Made by a program: the position numbers and the translations under genes. A stretch of DNA of 64,000 nucleotides from JBBQWR01 sp038210495 (GTDB lineage Bacteria > Planctomycetota > Planctomycetia > Pirellulales > DATAWG01): assembly GCA_038210495.1 (NCBI GenBank), contig JBBQWR010000025.1, positions 1-64,000 of the forward strand. The letters run 5' to 3'. The notes below the pieces were generated by a model. It was not told where the DNA came from, searched no databases, and was given only the letters and a program-made list of their open reading frames with translations. Shown here piece by piece: positions 47,254 through 55,285 of this stretch. Position 1 is the first letter of the stretch. Every line of letters starts with the position of its first letter.

Positions 47254-50202
47254 TTATTGCTGCGTCAGGTAGGCCAGCAGATCGCGAAATTCCTGGGTCG
47301 TCAGCGAATCGGCTAGCCCTTCCGGCATGATCGAGGTCGCGAGTGGCGTTCGCTGGTCGATTTGATCCGGCTTAAGCACGAACAACTTGCCAGTCGTGTC
47401 GGCGTAGGTTTCGAGATCGCCCGGACCTTCCGAAACGAGTTGCCCCGTCAGCGCCCGGCCGTCTTTGAGCACGAGCGACCAGGGAATGAATCGCGGGGCA
47501 ATTTCCTTGCTCGGATCGACAATCGATTCGATCAGCTTGCGGCGAGTCAGTTGTTTCGCCGCGGTCGTCAAATCGGGCCCAACAGCGCCGCCGCGGCCGT
47601 GCGATTGATGGCATTTATAGCAGCCGGCCGTTCGCGAATGAAAGAATATCCTGGCGCCCGCCGCGGCGCCCGCCGGGCCATCCAATTGCTTCAGCCACGT
47701 ATCGACGTCGTGCTTCGCAGCGCCCGTTTCAATCGGTGGCGGGATGTGGGCGATTAGCTCGCCGGATTCGCCGTCCCCGGAACTAGAAGCCTTGAGCTGT
47801 GCCAATTGCTCGGCCGAGAGCTTCATCCCGCGCAATCCGCGCAGCGCCTCGCGGCGAACCGTCGGATCGACGTCGGACGCCAAGCTCAGCAGTCGCGGCC
47901 GCTCGGCGTCGAATTCGGCCAGGCCTACGATCGCCTCGTCCCGCAGCTGCGGCGGGGCGTGCGAATCCGTTGCCACGGCCGCCAAGAGCTCGACCCGCCC
48001 AGCGTGCGGCGACATCCGCAGCGAACGGACGACTTCCAGTTTTTGCCCCGGATCGTCGGTCGCTAGCAGCGATCGCCACTTGTCGAGCGTCAGCACGGGA
48101 TGATCGGGCCGAAGAAGCTGCAAAGCCAAGCCTCGCATCGCCGGCGAGGTCTCGGCCGCCGTCAGCGCTCGCACGACATATTCCTCGCCGTGAAACTCGT
48201 CGGGCTTTTGGGCGCCGTCGAGCAACTCGAGCGTCGCGACGCAGGCCTCGAACAACTCGCGCGTCGCCGCTTCGCCGCTGAGCATCGCCGCGATCCGCGG
48301 CCGTAACTCTTTGACATGCTCTTCGCCCACCCATTGGATCGCGGCAAACTTGATCGACGGATCGGCGTCGCTGAGCCACTGCGGCAGGAGCTTCCGCGAG
48401 TCGGCCTCTCGGACCGACCGGAGCGCGAGGAGCACGCCAAGCCGCTGCCGAGCAATAGTCAGCTTCGCCGCGTCGATGCTTGCCAAGGCGGCCGGACAGT
48501 TAATCAACGCCTGACGCGCCGCTTGCTGCAAGAAGGGATCGTCCTGATCGAGCGCCGCCAGAGCCGCATCGCGCGCAGCAGGTTTATTGGAGCGTCGCAG
48601 CGCCGCGGCTCGAACCTCCGCCGGTTGAGACGCATCGGCCAGCTTGACCGCATCGAACGCGGCGTCGGGCATGCAACGGGCTGTCATCTCGCGAATTTCA
48701 TGGGATCGATCACCCAGCGCGATGGCCAGAAAATCCGTCTTGCTATCCGCGACATCGGCAAGCGCCTGAATGGCCACCGCTCGAATCCGCGCATCGGAAT
48801 CCTCGCGGGCCAACGTCCGCAACGCCGCGCGCGCTGCCTCATCGCCCGCCATCCGCCGCGCGGCATTTTCGCGAGTCAAACGATCCGCGGAATGAACGGC
48901 CGCAAGCCTGTCCTCGTAACTCCCGTCTCCCGACTCCCGTCTCCCGACTTTCTTCCCGTCCTTCGCTCGCACGTGCCAGATTCGCCCTTTGCCATGAACG
49001 CTATACGACTTGTCCGCCCAGTCGCTGATGAACAGCGAACCATCGGGCGCGACGGCCACGGCCGCCGGGCGAAAATCGTCGCCCCCCGTGACCAGCGGCG
49101 TCATCTTCGCCCAGGCCGCGGCGCCATGTTGGCTGAGCGTAAACCGATCGACCCGATGATCGCCCCAGGACGTGCCAAATAGTTCCCCGCGATATTCGGC
49201 CGGCAAATTGTCGGATTCATAGGCGACCAAGCCCGAGGGCGCTTCGCCGACCGCCGAGGCCATCGGCAGCGTCCCCGGCAATTCGCCATTCCAAGCCTGA
49301 AACGGATGCGTACCCTTACGGCCATAGCGAAACCGGAATCCATAATCGCCCCCTTCGACGATCTGCAACAGCTTGCACGGGGGCCGCGAATCGGGATCGT
49401 TTTCGACCGAGAACAATTGGCCGTAGATGTCGAACGAGCATTGAAACGGATTCCAAAACCCGGTAGCGAACCGCTCGAGATGGCTGCCGTCGGCGTGGCA
49501 GCGGAAGAAGTTGCCCCCCTCGCCGCCGCCCGAGTGCGTGGCGCCGTCGCTGCCGATCAGTTTGTAGGGCGCGCCGAGATTCTCGCCCATTCCGAAGTAC
49601 AAATCGCCATGAAAATCGAACGCCATCCCTTCGATCCCGTCGTGCGGATAATTGCACGTCGTCTCCAGCCGCGCGATCTGCGTTCGAACTGTCTTGCGAA
49701 TGCCTGCTCCCTCACCCTCTGGTTTTTTCTCATCTCCCTCTCCCTTTGGGAGAGGGCTGGGGTGAGGGCTTGCCGCCTGCTTTGCGGCGCCATCCCCCTT
49801 CGAATCGCTCAACTTAAAAATTTCGCTCCGCGTCGCCACATACAACGACCCATCCGGCCCGATCGTCAAGCACATGGTGGACGATGTCCCCTCGAAATAC
49901 GTCTCGACGCGATCGGCCTTGCCCGTCCCCTTGGTGTCTTCGAGCAGCCGAATCCGATCGGTCGCTGGGCCCACGTATCCGCTTGGCCGCTGATGGGTAT
50001 GGCTCTCCACGACAAGCACCCGGTCCTTGGGGTCGACCACCATTCCGATCGGCGTCTTGATATCCGGCGACTCGGCAAAGAGTTCGATCGACAGCCGCGG
50101 ATCGGCAACTTTCGGCGGCTCCGCTCGCAAAGCGTTGGGAACCAGCCAGCCGCAACAGAGAATGGTAAACAGAACGACCGCGCGCGTGAGATATTTGGTC
50201 AT
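47254..50202 (-). CDS. PVC-type secreted beta-propeller / HEAT / c-type heme protein
   Basis: 982 residues from ATG 50202, beginning with a signal peptide (YLTRAVVLFTILCCGWLVPN). An N-terminal six-bladed propeller of the sugar-dehydrogenase type (GMVVDPKDRVLVVESHTHQR, YPHDGIEGMAFDFHGDLYFG, DFRPAAVAVAPDGSLFISDW) is followed by HEAT-like alpha repeats (about residues 430-830) and a c-type heme motif C861-YK-C864-H865 in AGCYKCHQSHGRGG. The architecture is typical of planctomycetes, where large paralogous sets are linked to polysaccharide metabolism. Two stretches are repeat-derived inserts: about residues 145-157 and 418-429. Confidence 0.9.
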   Translation of the reverse strand: MTKYLTRAVVLFTILCCGWLVPNALRAEPPKVADPRLSIELFAESPDIKTPIGMVVDPKDRVLVVESHTHQRPSGYVGPATDRIRLLEDTKGTGKADRVETYFEGTSSTMCLTIGPDGSLYVATRSEIFKLSDSKGDGAAKQAASPHPSPLPKGEGDEKKPEGEGAGIRKTVRTQIARLETTCNYPHDGIEGMAFDFHGDLYFGMGENLGAPYKLIGSDGATHSGGGEGGNFFRCHADGSHLERFATGFWNPFQCSFDIYGQLFSVENDPDSRPPCKLLQIVEGGDYGFRFRYGRKGTHPFQAWNGELPGTLPMASAVGEAPSGLVAYESDNLPAEYRGELFGTSWGDHRVDRFTLSQHGAAAWAKMTPLVTGGDDFRPAAVAVAPDGSLFISDWADKSYSVHGKGRIWHVRAKDGKKVGRRESGDGSYEDRLAAVHSADRLTRENAARRMAGDEAARAALRTLAREDSDARIRAVAIQALADVADSKTDFLAIALGDRSHEIREMTARCMPDAAFDAVKLADASQPAEVRAAALRRSNKPAARDAALAALDQDDPFLQQAARQALINCPAALASIDAAKLTIARQRLGVLLALRSVREADSRKLLPQWLSDADPSIKFAAIQWVGEEHVKELRPRIAAMLSGEAATRELFEACVATLELLDGAQKPDEFHGEEYVVRALTAAETSPAMRGLALQLLRPDHPVLTLDKWRSLLATDDPGQKLEVVRSLRMSPHAGRVELLAAVATDSHAPPQLRDEAIVGLAEFDAERPRLLSLASDVDPTVRREALRGLRGMKLSAEQLAQLKASSSGDGESGELIAHIPPPIETGAAKHDVDTWLKQLDGPAGAAAGARIFFHSRTAGCYKCHQSHGRGGAVGPDLTTAAKQLTRRKLIESIVDPSKEIAPRFIPWSLVLKDGRALTGQLVSEGPGDLETYADTTGKLFVLKPDQIDQRTPLATSIMPEGLADSLTTQEFRDLLAYLTQQ
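48919..48950. repeat. heptameric repeat (ACTCCCG)n inside the PVC heme gene
   Basis: Four to five tandem units ACTCCCGTCTCCCGACTCCC and onward, translated in frame as GRRESGDGSYE between the propeller and the HEAT region. Confidence 0.72.
49734..49768. repeat. dispersed palindromic repeat inside the PVC heme gene
   Basis: CTCTCCCTTTGGGAGAGGG with CTGGGGTGAGGG following is a repeat found in many bacterial genomes. It is translated here in frame as SPHPSPLPKGEGDE, a loop insert in the propeller. Confidence 0.65.
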
Positions 50203-50540
50203 GGGGGCGAGAAGAAGATTTGGCGGGAAACAAACGGGAAGGCCGGCCCAATTGTAGTCACGGCGACCGGTCAATGACAAACGCGGGAGGGTGGGCGGTG
50301 GATGGTAGGTGGACAAGATTGGTTATGGCGCCGTGCTGGTGATAAAAAGGAAATGTACGCGCTCCCGGTCTCGGCGCTCTACTCCGCTTTGCGGCCGCGC
50401 TATCTTGGCGAAAATTCAAGTCGCCAATAGAATTGCCAGGAGCGGACGTTGACGCCTTTTACCCACTGCCCGCCACGATTGTCTCGTCTACCGCGAATCG
50501 GAGACAACAGACCGGTTCGGCAACCCCTGGAGAACGACCG
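50203..50540. other. region between the PVC heme gene and the repeat-rich protein
   Basis: Divergent upstream regions. It carries a block TCTACTCCGC (50378-50387), a CCGC-TTT-GCGG hairpin, and GCTATCTTGGCG (50399-50410), then TTGCCAGGAGC (50433-50443). The same blocks recur at 51031-51088 before ispG. Confidence 0.5.
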
Positions 50541-50855
50541 ATGCTTCTAAGAATTTCGCGGATTGCAGCTATCCTCGTGGGAGCCTTACTTGGCATTGCC
50601 GTGACCGGGGCGCAAGCCGCGCAGAACGGCCAAGCTGGAGTGCAAGGCGAACAACAAAACGGGCAGACCGGCGCACAAGGGGAACAACAGAACGGCCAAT
50701 CCGGCGAGCAAGGGGAGCAGCAAAACGGCCAGATCGGCGAACAGGGCAACCCGCAAAACGGTCAAGCCGCCCTACCTCGCCTCGCCAAAAATGTCATCGC
50801 CGTGCATCAGCGCCAGCAGCCAAAGCGACTAGCTGTCCGAAAAGCGCTTCGCTGA
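50541..50855 (+). CDS. small secreted protein with 11-residue QNGQ tandem repeats
   Basis: 104 residues from ATG 50541. A signal peptide (ISRIAAILVGALLGIAVTGA) is followed by four and a half tandem 11-residue units of the form QNGQ-x-G-x-QGEQ (33 bp each), then a short basic tail (RQQPKRLAVRKALR). The repeats are rich in glutamine, asparagine and glycine and should be disordered in the periplasm or outside. No known family. The unit-to-unit variation at fixed positions (T/S/I/A and A/E/V) argues for a real expanding repeat. Confidence 0.6.
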   Translation: MLLRISRIAAILVGALLGIAVTGAQAAQNGQAGVQGEQQNGQTGAQGEQQNGQSGEQGEQQNGQIGEQGNPQNGQAALPRLAKNVIAVHQRQQPKRLAVRKALR

Positions 50856-51157
50856 ACTTCCGGCGGTCAAGGTGAGTTTTTCAGGTTCATCCGGCGGAAG
50901 CGCGACCTTGGAGTTATGCCTTGAAAATCCACGCTCGCGCCGGCACTCGCTAAAACCGGATGAACCAGATACCTGCGGCCTGGTCAGGGAAAAAGCCGCA
51001 GGCTGGGACGAAATGGAGCCGCCATAACTGTCTACTCCGCCGTTAACGGCCATGCTATCTTGGCGGTTAGACGCATGTTGCCGGGAGCAACGCCACATGT
51101 ATGTGGCGGCTAAGATTTTTTGCTCGCCACTCGCCGCCCGCCACCCGCCACGATCTC
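50856..51157. other. region upstream of ispG, mostly repeats
   Basis: Holds TCTACTCCGC (51031-51040), the palindrome GCCGTTAACGGC (51039-51050), GCTATCTTGGCG (51053-51064), TTGCCGGGAGC (51078-51088), the palindrome CGCCACATGTATGTGGCG (51091-51108) and GGCGAGT-type heptamers (51123-51152). The left part has no visible feature. Confidence 0.55.
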
Positions 51158-52291
51158 TTGCCCCTTCGCAATCCAACTCGATCCGTCGCCATCGGTTCCT
51201 GCGTCATCGGCGCCGGGCAGCCGATCGCCGTGCAGAGCATGACGGCCACGTCGACCCAGGACGTCGCGGCCACTGCTCGGCAGGTCAACGCGTTGCACGC
51301 GGCGGGCGCCGATATCGTGCGGATCGCCGTCGATAGCAACCGCGACGCCGAAGCGCTCGCCGAAATCCGCCGCCAAACGGCCGCGAACCTGTCGGTCGAT
51401 CTTCAGGAAAACTACCGGCTCGCCACCGTCGTCGCGCCGCACGTCGACAAGATTCGCTACAACCCGGGCCACCTCTATCATCACGAGCGCGAAAAGCCCT
51501 GGCAGGACAAAGTAAAATTTCTCGTCGACGTTGCCGGCCAGCACGACTGCGCGATGCGCGTCGGCGTGAACTGCGGCAGCATCGACCCGGCCAAGAAGGC
51601 TAGCGCCACCGAAGCCGACGATCTGGCGCCGATGCTGCACAGCGCGTGGGAGCATTGCGATCTGCTCGATCGGCTCGGTTACACCCGCTATTGCGTGTCG
51701 CTCAAAGACTCTGACCCTGCCAAAGTGATCGAGGTCAACCGGCGGTTCGCCGAGCGGCGTCCGGATGTGCCGCTGCACCTGGGCGTCACCGAGGCTGGCC
51801 TTCCGCCCGACGGCGTGATTAAAACTCGGATCGCCTTCGAGCAGCTCATCAGCCGCGGCATCGGGGACACGATCCGCGTGTCGCTCACGGTGCCCAACTC
51901 GCAGAAGCCGGACGAGATCACGGCTGGCCGGCAGATTTTAGCCGACATCGCCGCCGGCCGCGTGCGGAGCGTCGTCGATTTTGGGCTCAAATCGCTGAAC
52001 ATCATCAGTTGCCCCAGTTGCTCGCGGGTCGAGAACGAGGCGTTCATCGAACTGGCCCAGCAAGTGAAGGAAATGACCCGCTATGCCCAGGACCACGCGA
52101 TCACGATCGCCGTGATGGGCTGCCGCGTAAACGGCCCGGGCGAAACGGACGACGCCGACCTCGGCCTCTGGTGCGGCCCCACGCACGTCAATCTGAAGCG
52201 CGGCAGCGAAGACCTCGGCGCCTATCCCTACGACCAAATTCTCCCGAGGCTGCACGCGGAACTGGATGCGCTGATTGCCCGGCGGGCGTGA
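51158..52291 (+). CDS. ispG: 4-hydroxy-3-methylbut-2-enyl diphosphate synthase
   Basis: Reductive step of the MEP isoprenoid pathway, a [4Fe-4S] enzyme. 377 residues from TTG 51158 (PLRNPTRSVAIGSCVIG). An ATG at 51101 is in frame but would translate a repeat into the N-terminus. The barrel begins with IAVQSMTATSTQDVAAT. The cluster cysteines are in SCPSCSR and MGCRVNGPGE, and ENYRLATVVAPHVDKIRYNP is conserved. It is the short form, without the insertion domain of plant-type enzymes. No other MEP gene is in the window. Confidence 0.93.
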   Translation: MPLRNPTRSVAIGSCVIGAGQPIAVQSMTATSTQDVAATARQVNALHAAGADIVRIAVDSNRDAEALAEIRRQTAANLSVDLQENYRLATVVAPHVDKIRYNPGHLYHHEREKPWQDKVKFLVDVAGQHDCAMRVGVNCGSIDPAKKASATEADDLAPMLHSAWEHCDLLDRLGYTRYCVSLKDSDPAKVIEVNRRFAERRPDVPLHLGVTEAGLPPDGVIKTRIAFEQLISRGIGDTIRVSLTVPNSQKPDEITAGRQILADIAAGRVRSVVDFGLKSLNIISCPSCSRVENEAFIELAQQVKEMTRYAQDHAITIAVMGCRVNGPGETDDADLGLWCGPTHVNLKRGSEDLGAYPYDQILPRLHAELDALIARRA

Positions 52292-52353
52292 CAGGCGCCA
52301 AGCTCATCCGTTGTGGTAAACTAAAAACGACAGACCACCAGCGGAGGAAAAAA

Positions 52354-52617
52354 ATGAGCATTTCGTTTGAATTACCAGAAAACGTCGAGGCTCAACTTCG
52401 GAGGGAACTCGGCGATCTTAACGCGGTAGCCAAAGAAGCGGCTCTCGTGGAACTCTATCGTCAAGGAAAATTGTCGCACGGTCAACTTGCGGAGGCACTC
52501 GAAACGTCGCGTTATGAAGTGGATGGCGTGTTGAAGCGACACAACGTGACCGAGGATCTGATGACGACGGAAGAATATATCGAAGGACTTGAAAACATAT
52601 CGAGACTGTTCAAATGA
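52354..52617 (+). CDS. UPF0175 family small protein
   Basis: 87 residues, with GGAGG before ATG 52354. SISFELPENVEAQLRRELGD then KEAALVELYRQGKLSHGQLA and SRYEVDGVLKRHNV are the UPF0175 pattern, a small helix-turn-helix protein usually paired as antitoxin with a PIN-type toxin. Here its stop overlaps the start of a ParD-like gene (ATGA, 52614-52617), so it heads a three-gene toxin-antitoxin cluster instead. Confidence 0.82.
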   Translation: MSISFELPENVEAQLRRELGDLNAVAKEAALVELYRQGKLSHGQLAEALETSRYEVDGVLKRHNVTEDLMTTEEYIEGLENISRLFK

Positions 52618-52874
52618 TTCAGAGCCTACCCCCGGACATTGCAGACCTAGTGCGGCAGCAGATGGCAACCGGCGAGTACCAATCAGAAGAAGAAGTATTG
52701 CGTCGAGCGATGCGAGCGCTAGAAGAGAATCGACACGCGGTCGTTTACGATGATCCGGAAACGCTAGCGGGCGTGCAACGAGGTCTAGATGAAATGAGGG
52801 CTGGGCTCGGTCGCCCGTTTGAAGCTTTCGACGCGGAATGGTCCAAGACCAAGAAAAATCAGCCCGATGGGTGA
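52614..52874 (+). CDS. ParD-like antitoxin
   Basis: 86 residues. LPPDIADLVRQQMATGEYQS then EEEVLRRAMRALEE is a ribbon-helix-helix N-terminus of the ParD/CC2985 type; the rest (ETLAGVQRGLDEMRAGLGRP) is the toxin-binding tail. It overlaps the upstream UPF0175 gene by four bases and the downstream ParE gene by eight, so all three should be translated together. Confidence 0.85.
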   Translation: MIQSLPPDIADLVRQQMATGEYQSEEEVLRRAMRALEENRHAVVYDDPETLAGVQRGLDEMRAGLGRPFEAFDAEWSKTKKNQPDG

Positions 52875-53178
52875 ATTCCGGGTTGTCGTCCAGCCAGAGG
52901 CAGAACGCAATATTGCCGCCGTGTACGACTGGCTTTTTGAGCGCTCGCCAAAAGGCGCCGCAAGATGGCGACAGGCCCTTTATCACGCGATTGAGCGGTT
53001 GACGCATCGGGCCGATCAAGTACCCGTTGCGCACGAGTCATCTCACTTCGATGTGACCGTTCGTGATCTTCATTTCAAGACGCGTCGAGGCCGTCCGTAC
53101 CGCATACTTTTTACAATTCAAGAAGCAGGGGTTCGTATTTTGTTCGTTCGGGCGCCCGGTCAAGACTATATCAGTTAA
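52867..53178 (+). CDS. ParE/RelE-superfamily toxin
   Basis: 103 residues. VVVQPEAERNIAAVYDWLFE opens the RelE/ParE fold. RGRPYRILFTIQEAGVRILF and VRAPGQDYI complete it. ParE proteins poison DNA gyrase, while RelE relatives cleave mRNA; the sequence alone does not decide. It is intact, unlike the HigB-like toxin at 0.6-1.0 kb. Confidence 0.85.
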   Translation: MGEFRVVVQPEAERNIAAVYDWLFERSPKGAARWRQALYHAIERLTHRADQVPVAHESSHFDVTVRDLHFKTRRGRPYRILFTIQEAGVRILFVRAPGQDYIS

Positions 53179-54161
53179 TGGATACCTTCTTGCTCGCGCT
53201 CATGGATTCACATACTTACAGACTGTGTTCGTTCTTCGCCCTCTTCGCGTGCGCCAGTTCGGTTGTCATCGCAGCGGAAACTAATTCAGAACCTCCGCCG
53301 CACATCGCCGTTCTCGGCGATAGCATCACTTATGACAGACGTTGGGTGACGCTTGTCGAATCCGCGCTGCGGGCGAGTCCGAAGTATGCTCAGGCAACGA
53401 TCGTCAATTTCGGCGTGCCGAGCGAGACGGCTTCGGGATTGTCCGAGGCGGGTCATGCCGGCGGGGCTTTTCCTCGGCCGGTCGTCCATGAACGGTTGGC
53501 TCGGGTGCTGGCGGCGTTCAAGCCGACACTCGTGCTGGCCTGTTATGGAATGAACGATGGCATCTATCAGCCGCTTGAGGCCGCGCGATTCAAGGCGTTT
53601 CAAGACGGCATGACAAAGCTGAAATCGGCGGTGGAAAAATCCGGCGCGACGTTCATCACGATCACGCCTCCCTTGCATGCGGCGGACAAACCGGCGACCG
53701 ATCCCAATCGATACGACGCCGTGCTTGACGCCTATGCCGCTTGGCTCGTCGATCGGCGCGCTGACGGCTGGAAGGTGATCGACATCCGGCCGGGTTTGAA
53801 AAAATCCCTGGCCGACGCCAAACGAGCGAATCCGAAATTCGTTTACTCGGGCGACGACGTGCATCCGGGGGCCGAGGGGCATGAGTTGATTGCCCGCGCC
53901 GCGTGGCCCGACCTGGCGAACCTGCTGGACCTGCCGAAGACGCCCGAGTTCGCCGCAGGCGCCGCGCTGGCAATTCTCACCGAGCGGCAGGCTTTGCTCC
54001 GCGACGCATGGCTGCACGACACGGGCCATTTGCGGCCAGGCGTCGCCGGCTACCGGCCGCCCGGCGTTCCGATTCCCGAGGCGACCGCGGTTGCCGCCGC
54101 AACGGCTAAAGCGGACCGTTTATTGGCCGAGTATCGGCAGCGCGTGGCAGCGATCAAATAG
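53178..54161 (+). CDS. secreted SGNH/GDSL hydrolase
   Basis: 327 residues. An N-terminal signal (YRLCSFFALFACASSVVIAA) precedes an SGNH hydrolase with block I VLGDSITYDRRW (nucleophile Ser), block III YGMNDGIY, and block V DDVHPGAEGH. Such enzymes are esterases or acetyl-esterases, often on polysaccharides in planctomycetes. ATG 53178 overlaps the ParE stop (TAATG); ATG 53202 is an alternative. Despite the overlap no functional link to the toxin is evident. Confidence 0.87.
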   Translation: MDTFLLALMDSHTYRLCSFFALFACASSVVIAAETNSEPPPHIAVLGDSITYDRRWVTLVESALRASPKYAQATIVNFGVPSETASGLSEAGHAGGAFPRPVVHERLARVLAAFKPTLVLACYGMNDGIYQPLEAARFKAFQDGMTKLKSAVEKSGATFITITPPLHAADKPATDPNRYDAVLDAYAAWLVDRRADGWKVIDIRPGLKKSLADAKRANPKFVYSGDDVHPGAEGHELIARAAWPDLANLLDLPKTPEFAAGAALAILTERQALLRDAWLHDTGHLRPGVAGYRPPGVPIPEATAVAAATAKADRLLAEYRQRVAAIK

Positions 54162-54173
54162 TCGAGACGCTCG

Positions 54174-55181
54174 ATGGCATCTTCGTTCGGCCCGACCGCC
54201 AGTTGGTCAAATCTAGAACTCCGGGCGACGCTGCTGCGCCGAGCCCGAGAGTTCTTTTTCGAGCGCGGTTTTCTGGAAGTCGAGACGCCGCTGCTATCGG
54301 CCGATGTCGTCATCGACCGGCATCTCGACCCCATCGAAGTGATACTGCCCGAGGACCCGCGGCAGCCCACAGCGGGCCGGCGAATGTGGCTCCAGACGTC
54401 CCCCGAGTTCGCGATGAAGCGGCTTTTGGCGGCCGGCGGAAAGGCGATTTACCAAGTGACTCGTGCGTTCCGCGCCGCGGAAATCGGACCGCTGCACAAT
54501 CCCGAGTTCACGATGCTCGAATGGTATCGCGTGGGAGATGCGATGCACGAAGGCATGGAGCTTTTGGCCGATCTGGCCGAATCGCTGCTTCAGCGCGGCC
54601 CGACTGAGCGCATCAGCTACGCCGAGGCGTTTCAGCGACGCTTGAACATCGATCCGCACACAGCGCCGATCGACGAGCTGCGAGGCGCCGCGGCAGCGGA
54701 TCACATTTCGGCGCCGGCCGGTTTGGACGACGATCGCGACGGTTGGCTCGATCTCCTGCTCGTCGAGGCGATTCAGCCCGATCTCGGCCGGGGACGCCCC
54801 GCGATTTTGTACGATTATCCGGCGACGCAAGCGGCCCTGGCCCGAGTGCGGGGGGCAGAAGTCTGGAGACGGGAGTCGGGAGTCGGGAGTTATGCGGTCG
54901 CGGAGCGATTTGAACTGTATGTGGATGGGATCGAGCTGGCCAATGGCTATCACGAGTTGCTCGATCCGGCGGTGCTGCGGATTCGCAATCGTGAAGGCAA
55001 TTCCGCTCGGGCTCGTGACGGCAAACGGCCGCTGCCCGAGGAAAGTCTCCTGCTTGCGGCCATGGACGCTGGCCTGCCCGCGAGTTCCGGCGTGGCCCTG
55101 GGCTTCGATCGGTTGGTGATGATCGCCGCCGGCGCGAAATCCATCGCCGAAGTCCTCGCATTTCCCGTCGATCGGGCTTAG
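54174..55181 (+). CDS. epmA: EF-P lysine aminoacylase
   Basis: A class II lysyl-tRNA synthetase paralogue (EpmA/GenX) that attaches a lysine-type group to elongation factor P. 335 residues, catalytic domain only. Motif 2 region FRAAEIGPLHNPEFTMLEWY and motif 3 GVALGFDRLVM are intact, as is GIELANGYHEL. Residues about 231-239 (WRRESGVGSY) are translated from a heptameric repeat at 54865-54890 and form an insert absent from other EpmA proteins. No efp gene is nearby. Confidence 0.92.
   Translation: MASSFGPTASWSNLELRATLLRRAREFFFERGFLEVETPLLSADVVIDRHLDPIEVILPEDPRQPTAGRRMWLQTSPEFAMKRLLAAGGKAIYQVTRAFRAAEIGPLHNPEFTMLEWYRVGDAMHEGMELLADLAESLLQRGPTERISYAEAFQRRLNIDPHTAPIDELRGAAAADHISAPAGLDDDRDGWLDLLLVEAIQPDLGRGRPAILYDYPATQAALARVRGAEVWRRESGVGSYAVAERFELYVDGIELANGYHELLDPAVLRIRNREGNSARARDGKRPLPEESLLLAAMDAGLPASSGVALGFDRLVMIAAGAKSIAEVLAFPVDRA
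54865..54890. repeat. heptameric repeat (GGGAGTC)n inside epmA
   Basis: GGAGACGGGAGTCGGGAGTC and GGGAGT, three to four units, read in frame as RRESGVGS. This is the opposite orientation to the copies at 11245-11277 and 48919-48950 relative to the window, but the same relative to its gene. Confidence 0.72.
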
Positions 55182-55285
55182 GCTGGAGCACCACGAGCGC
55201 TGATTGGGAACTTTGTCCGGCGGTCGTGCGTCTAACCCAATCGGCGAATTCACGCCCGAACCGAAGCCTTCGCGGAGTCTTAGTT

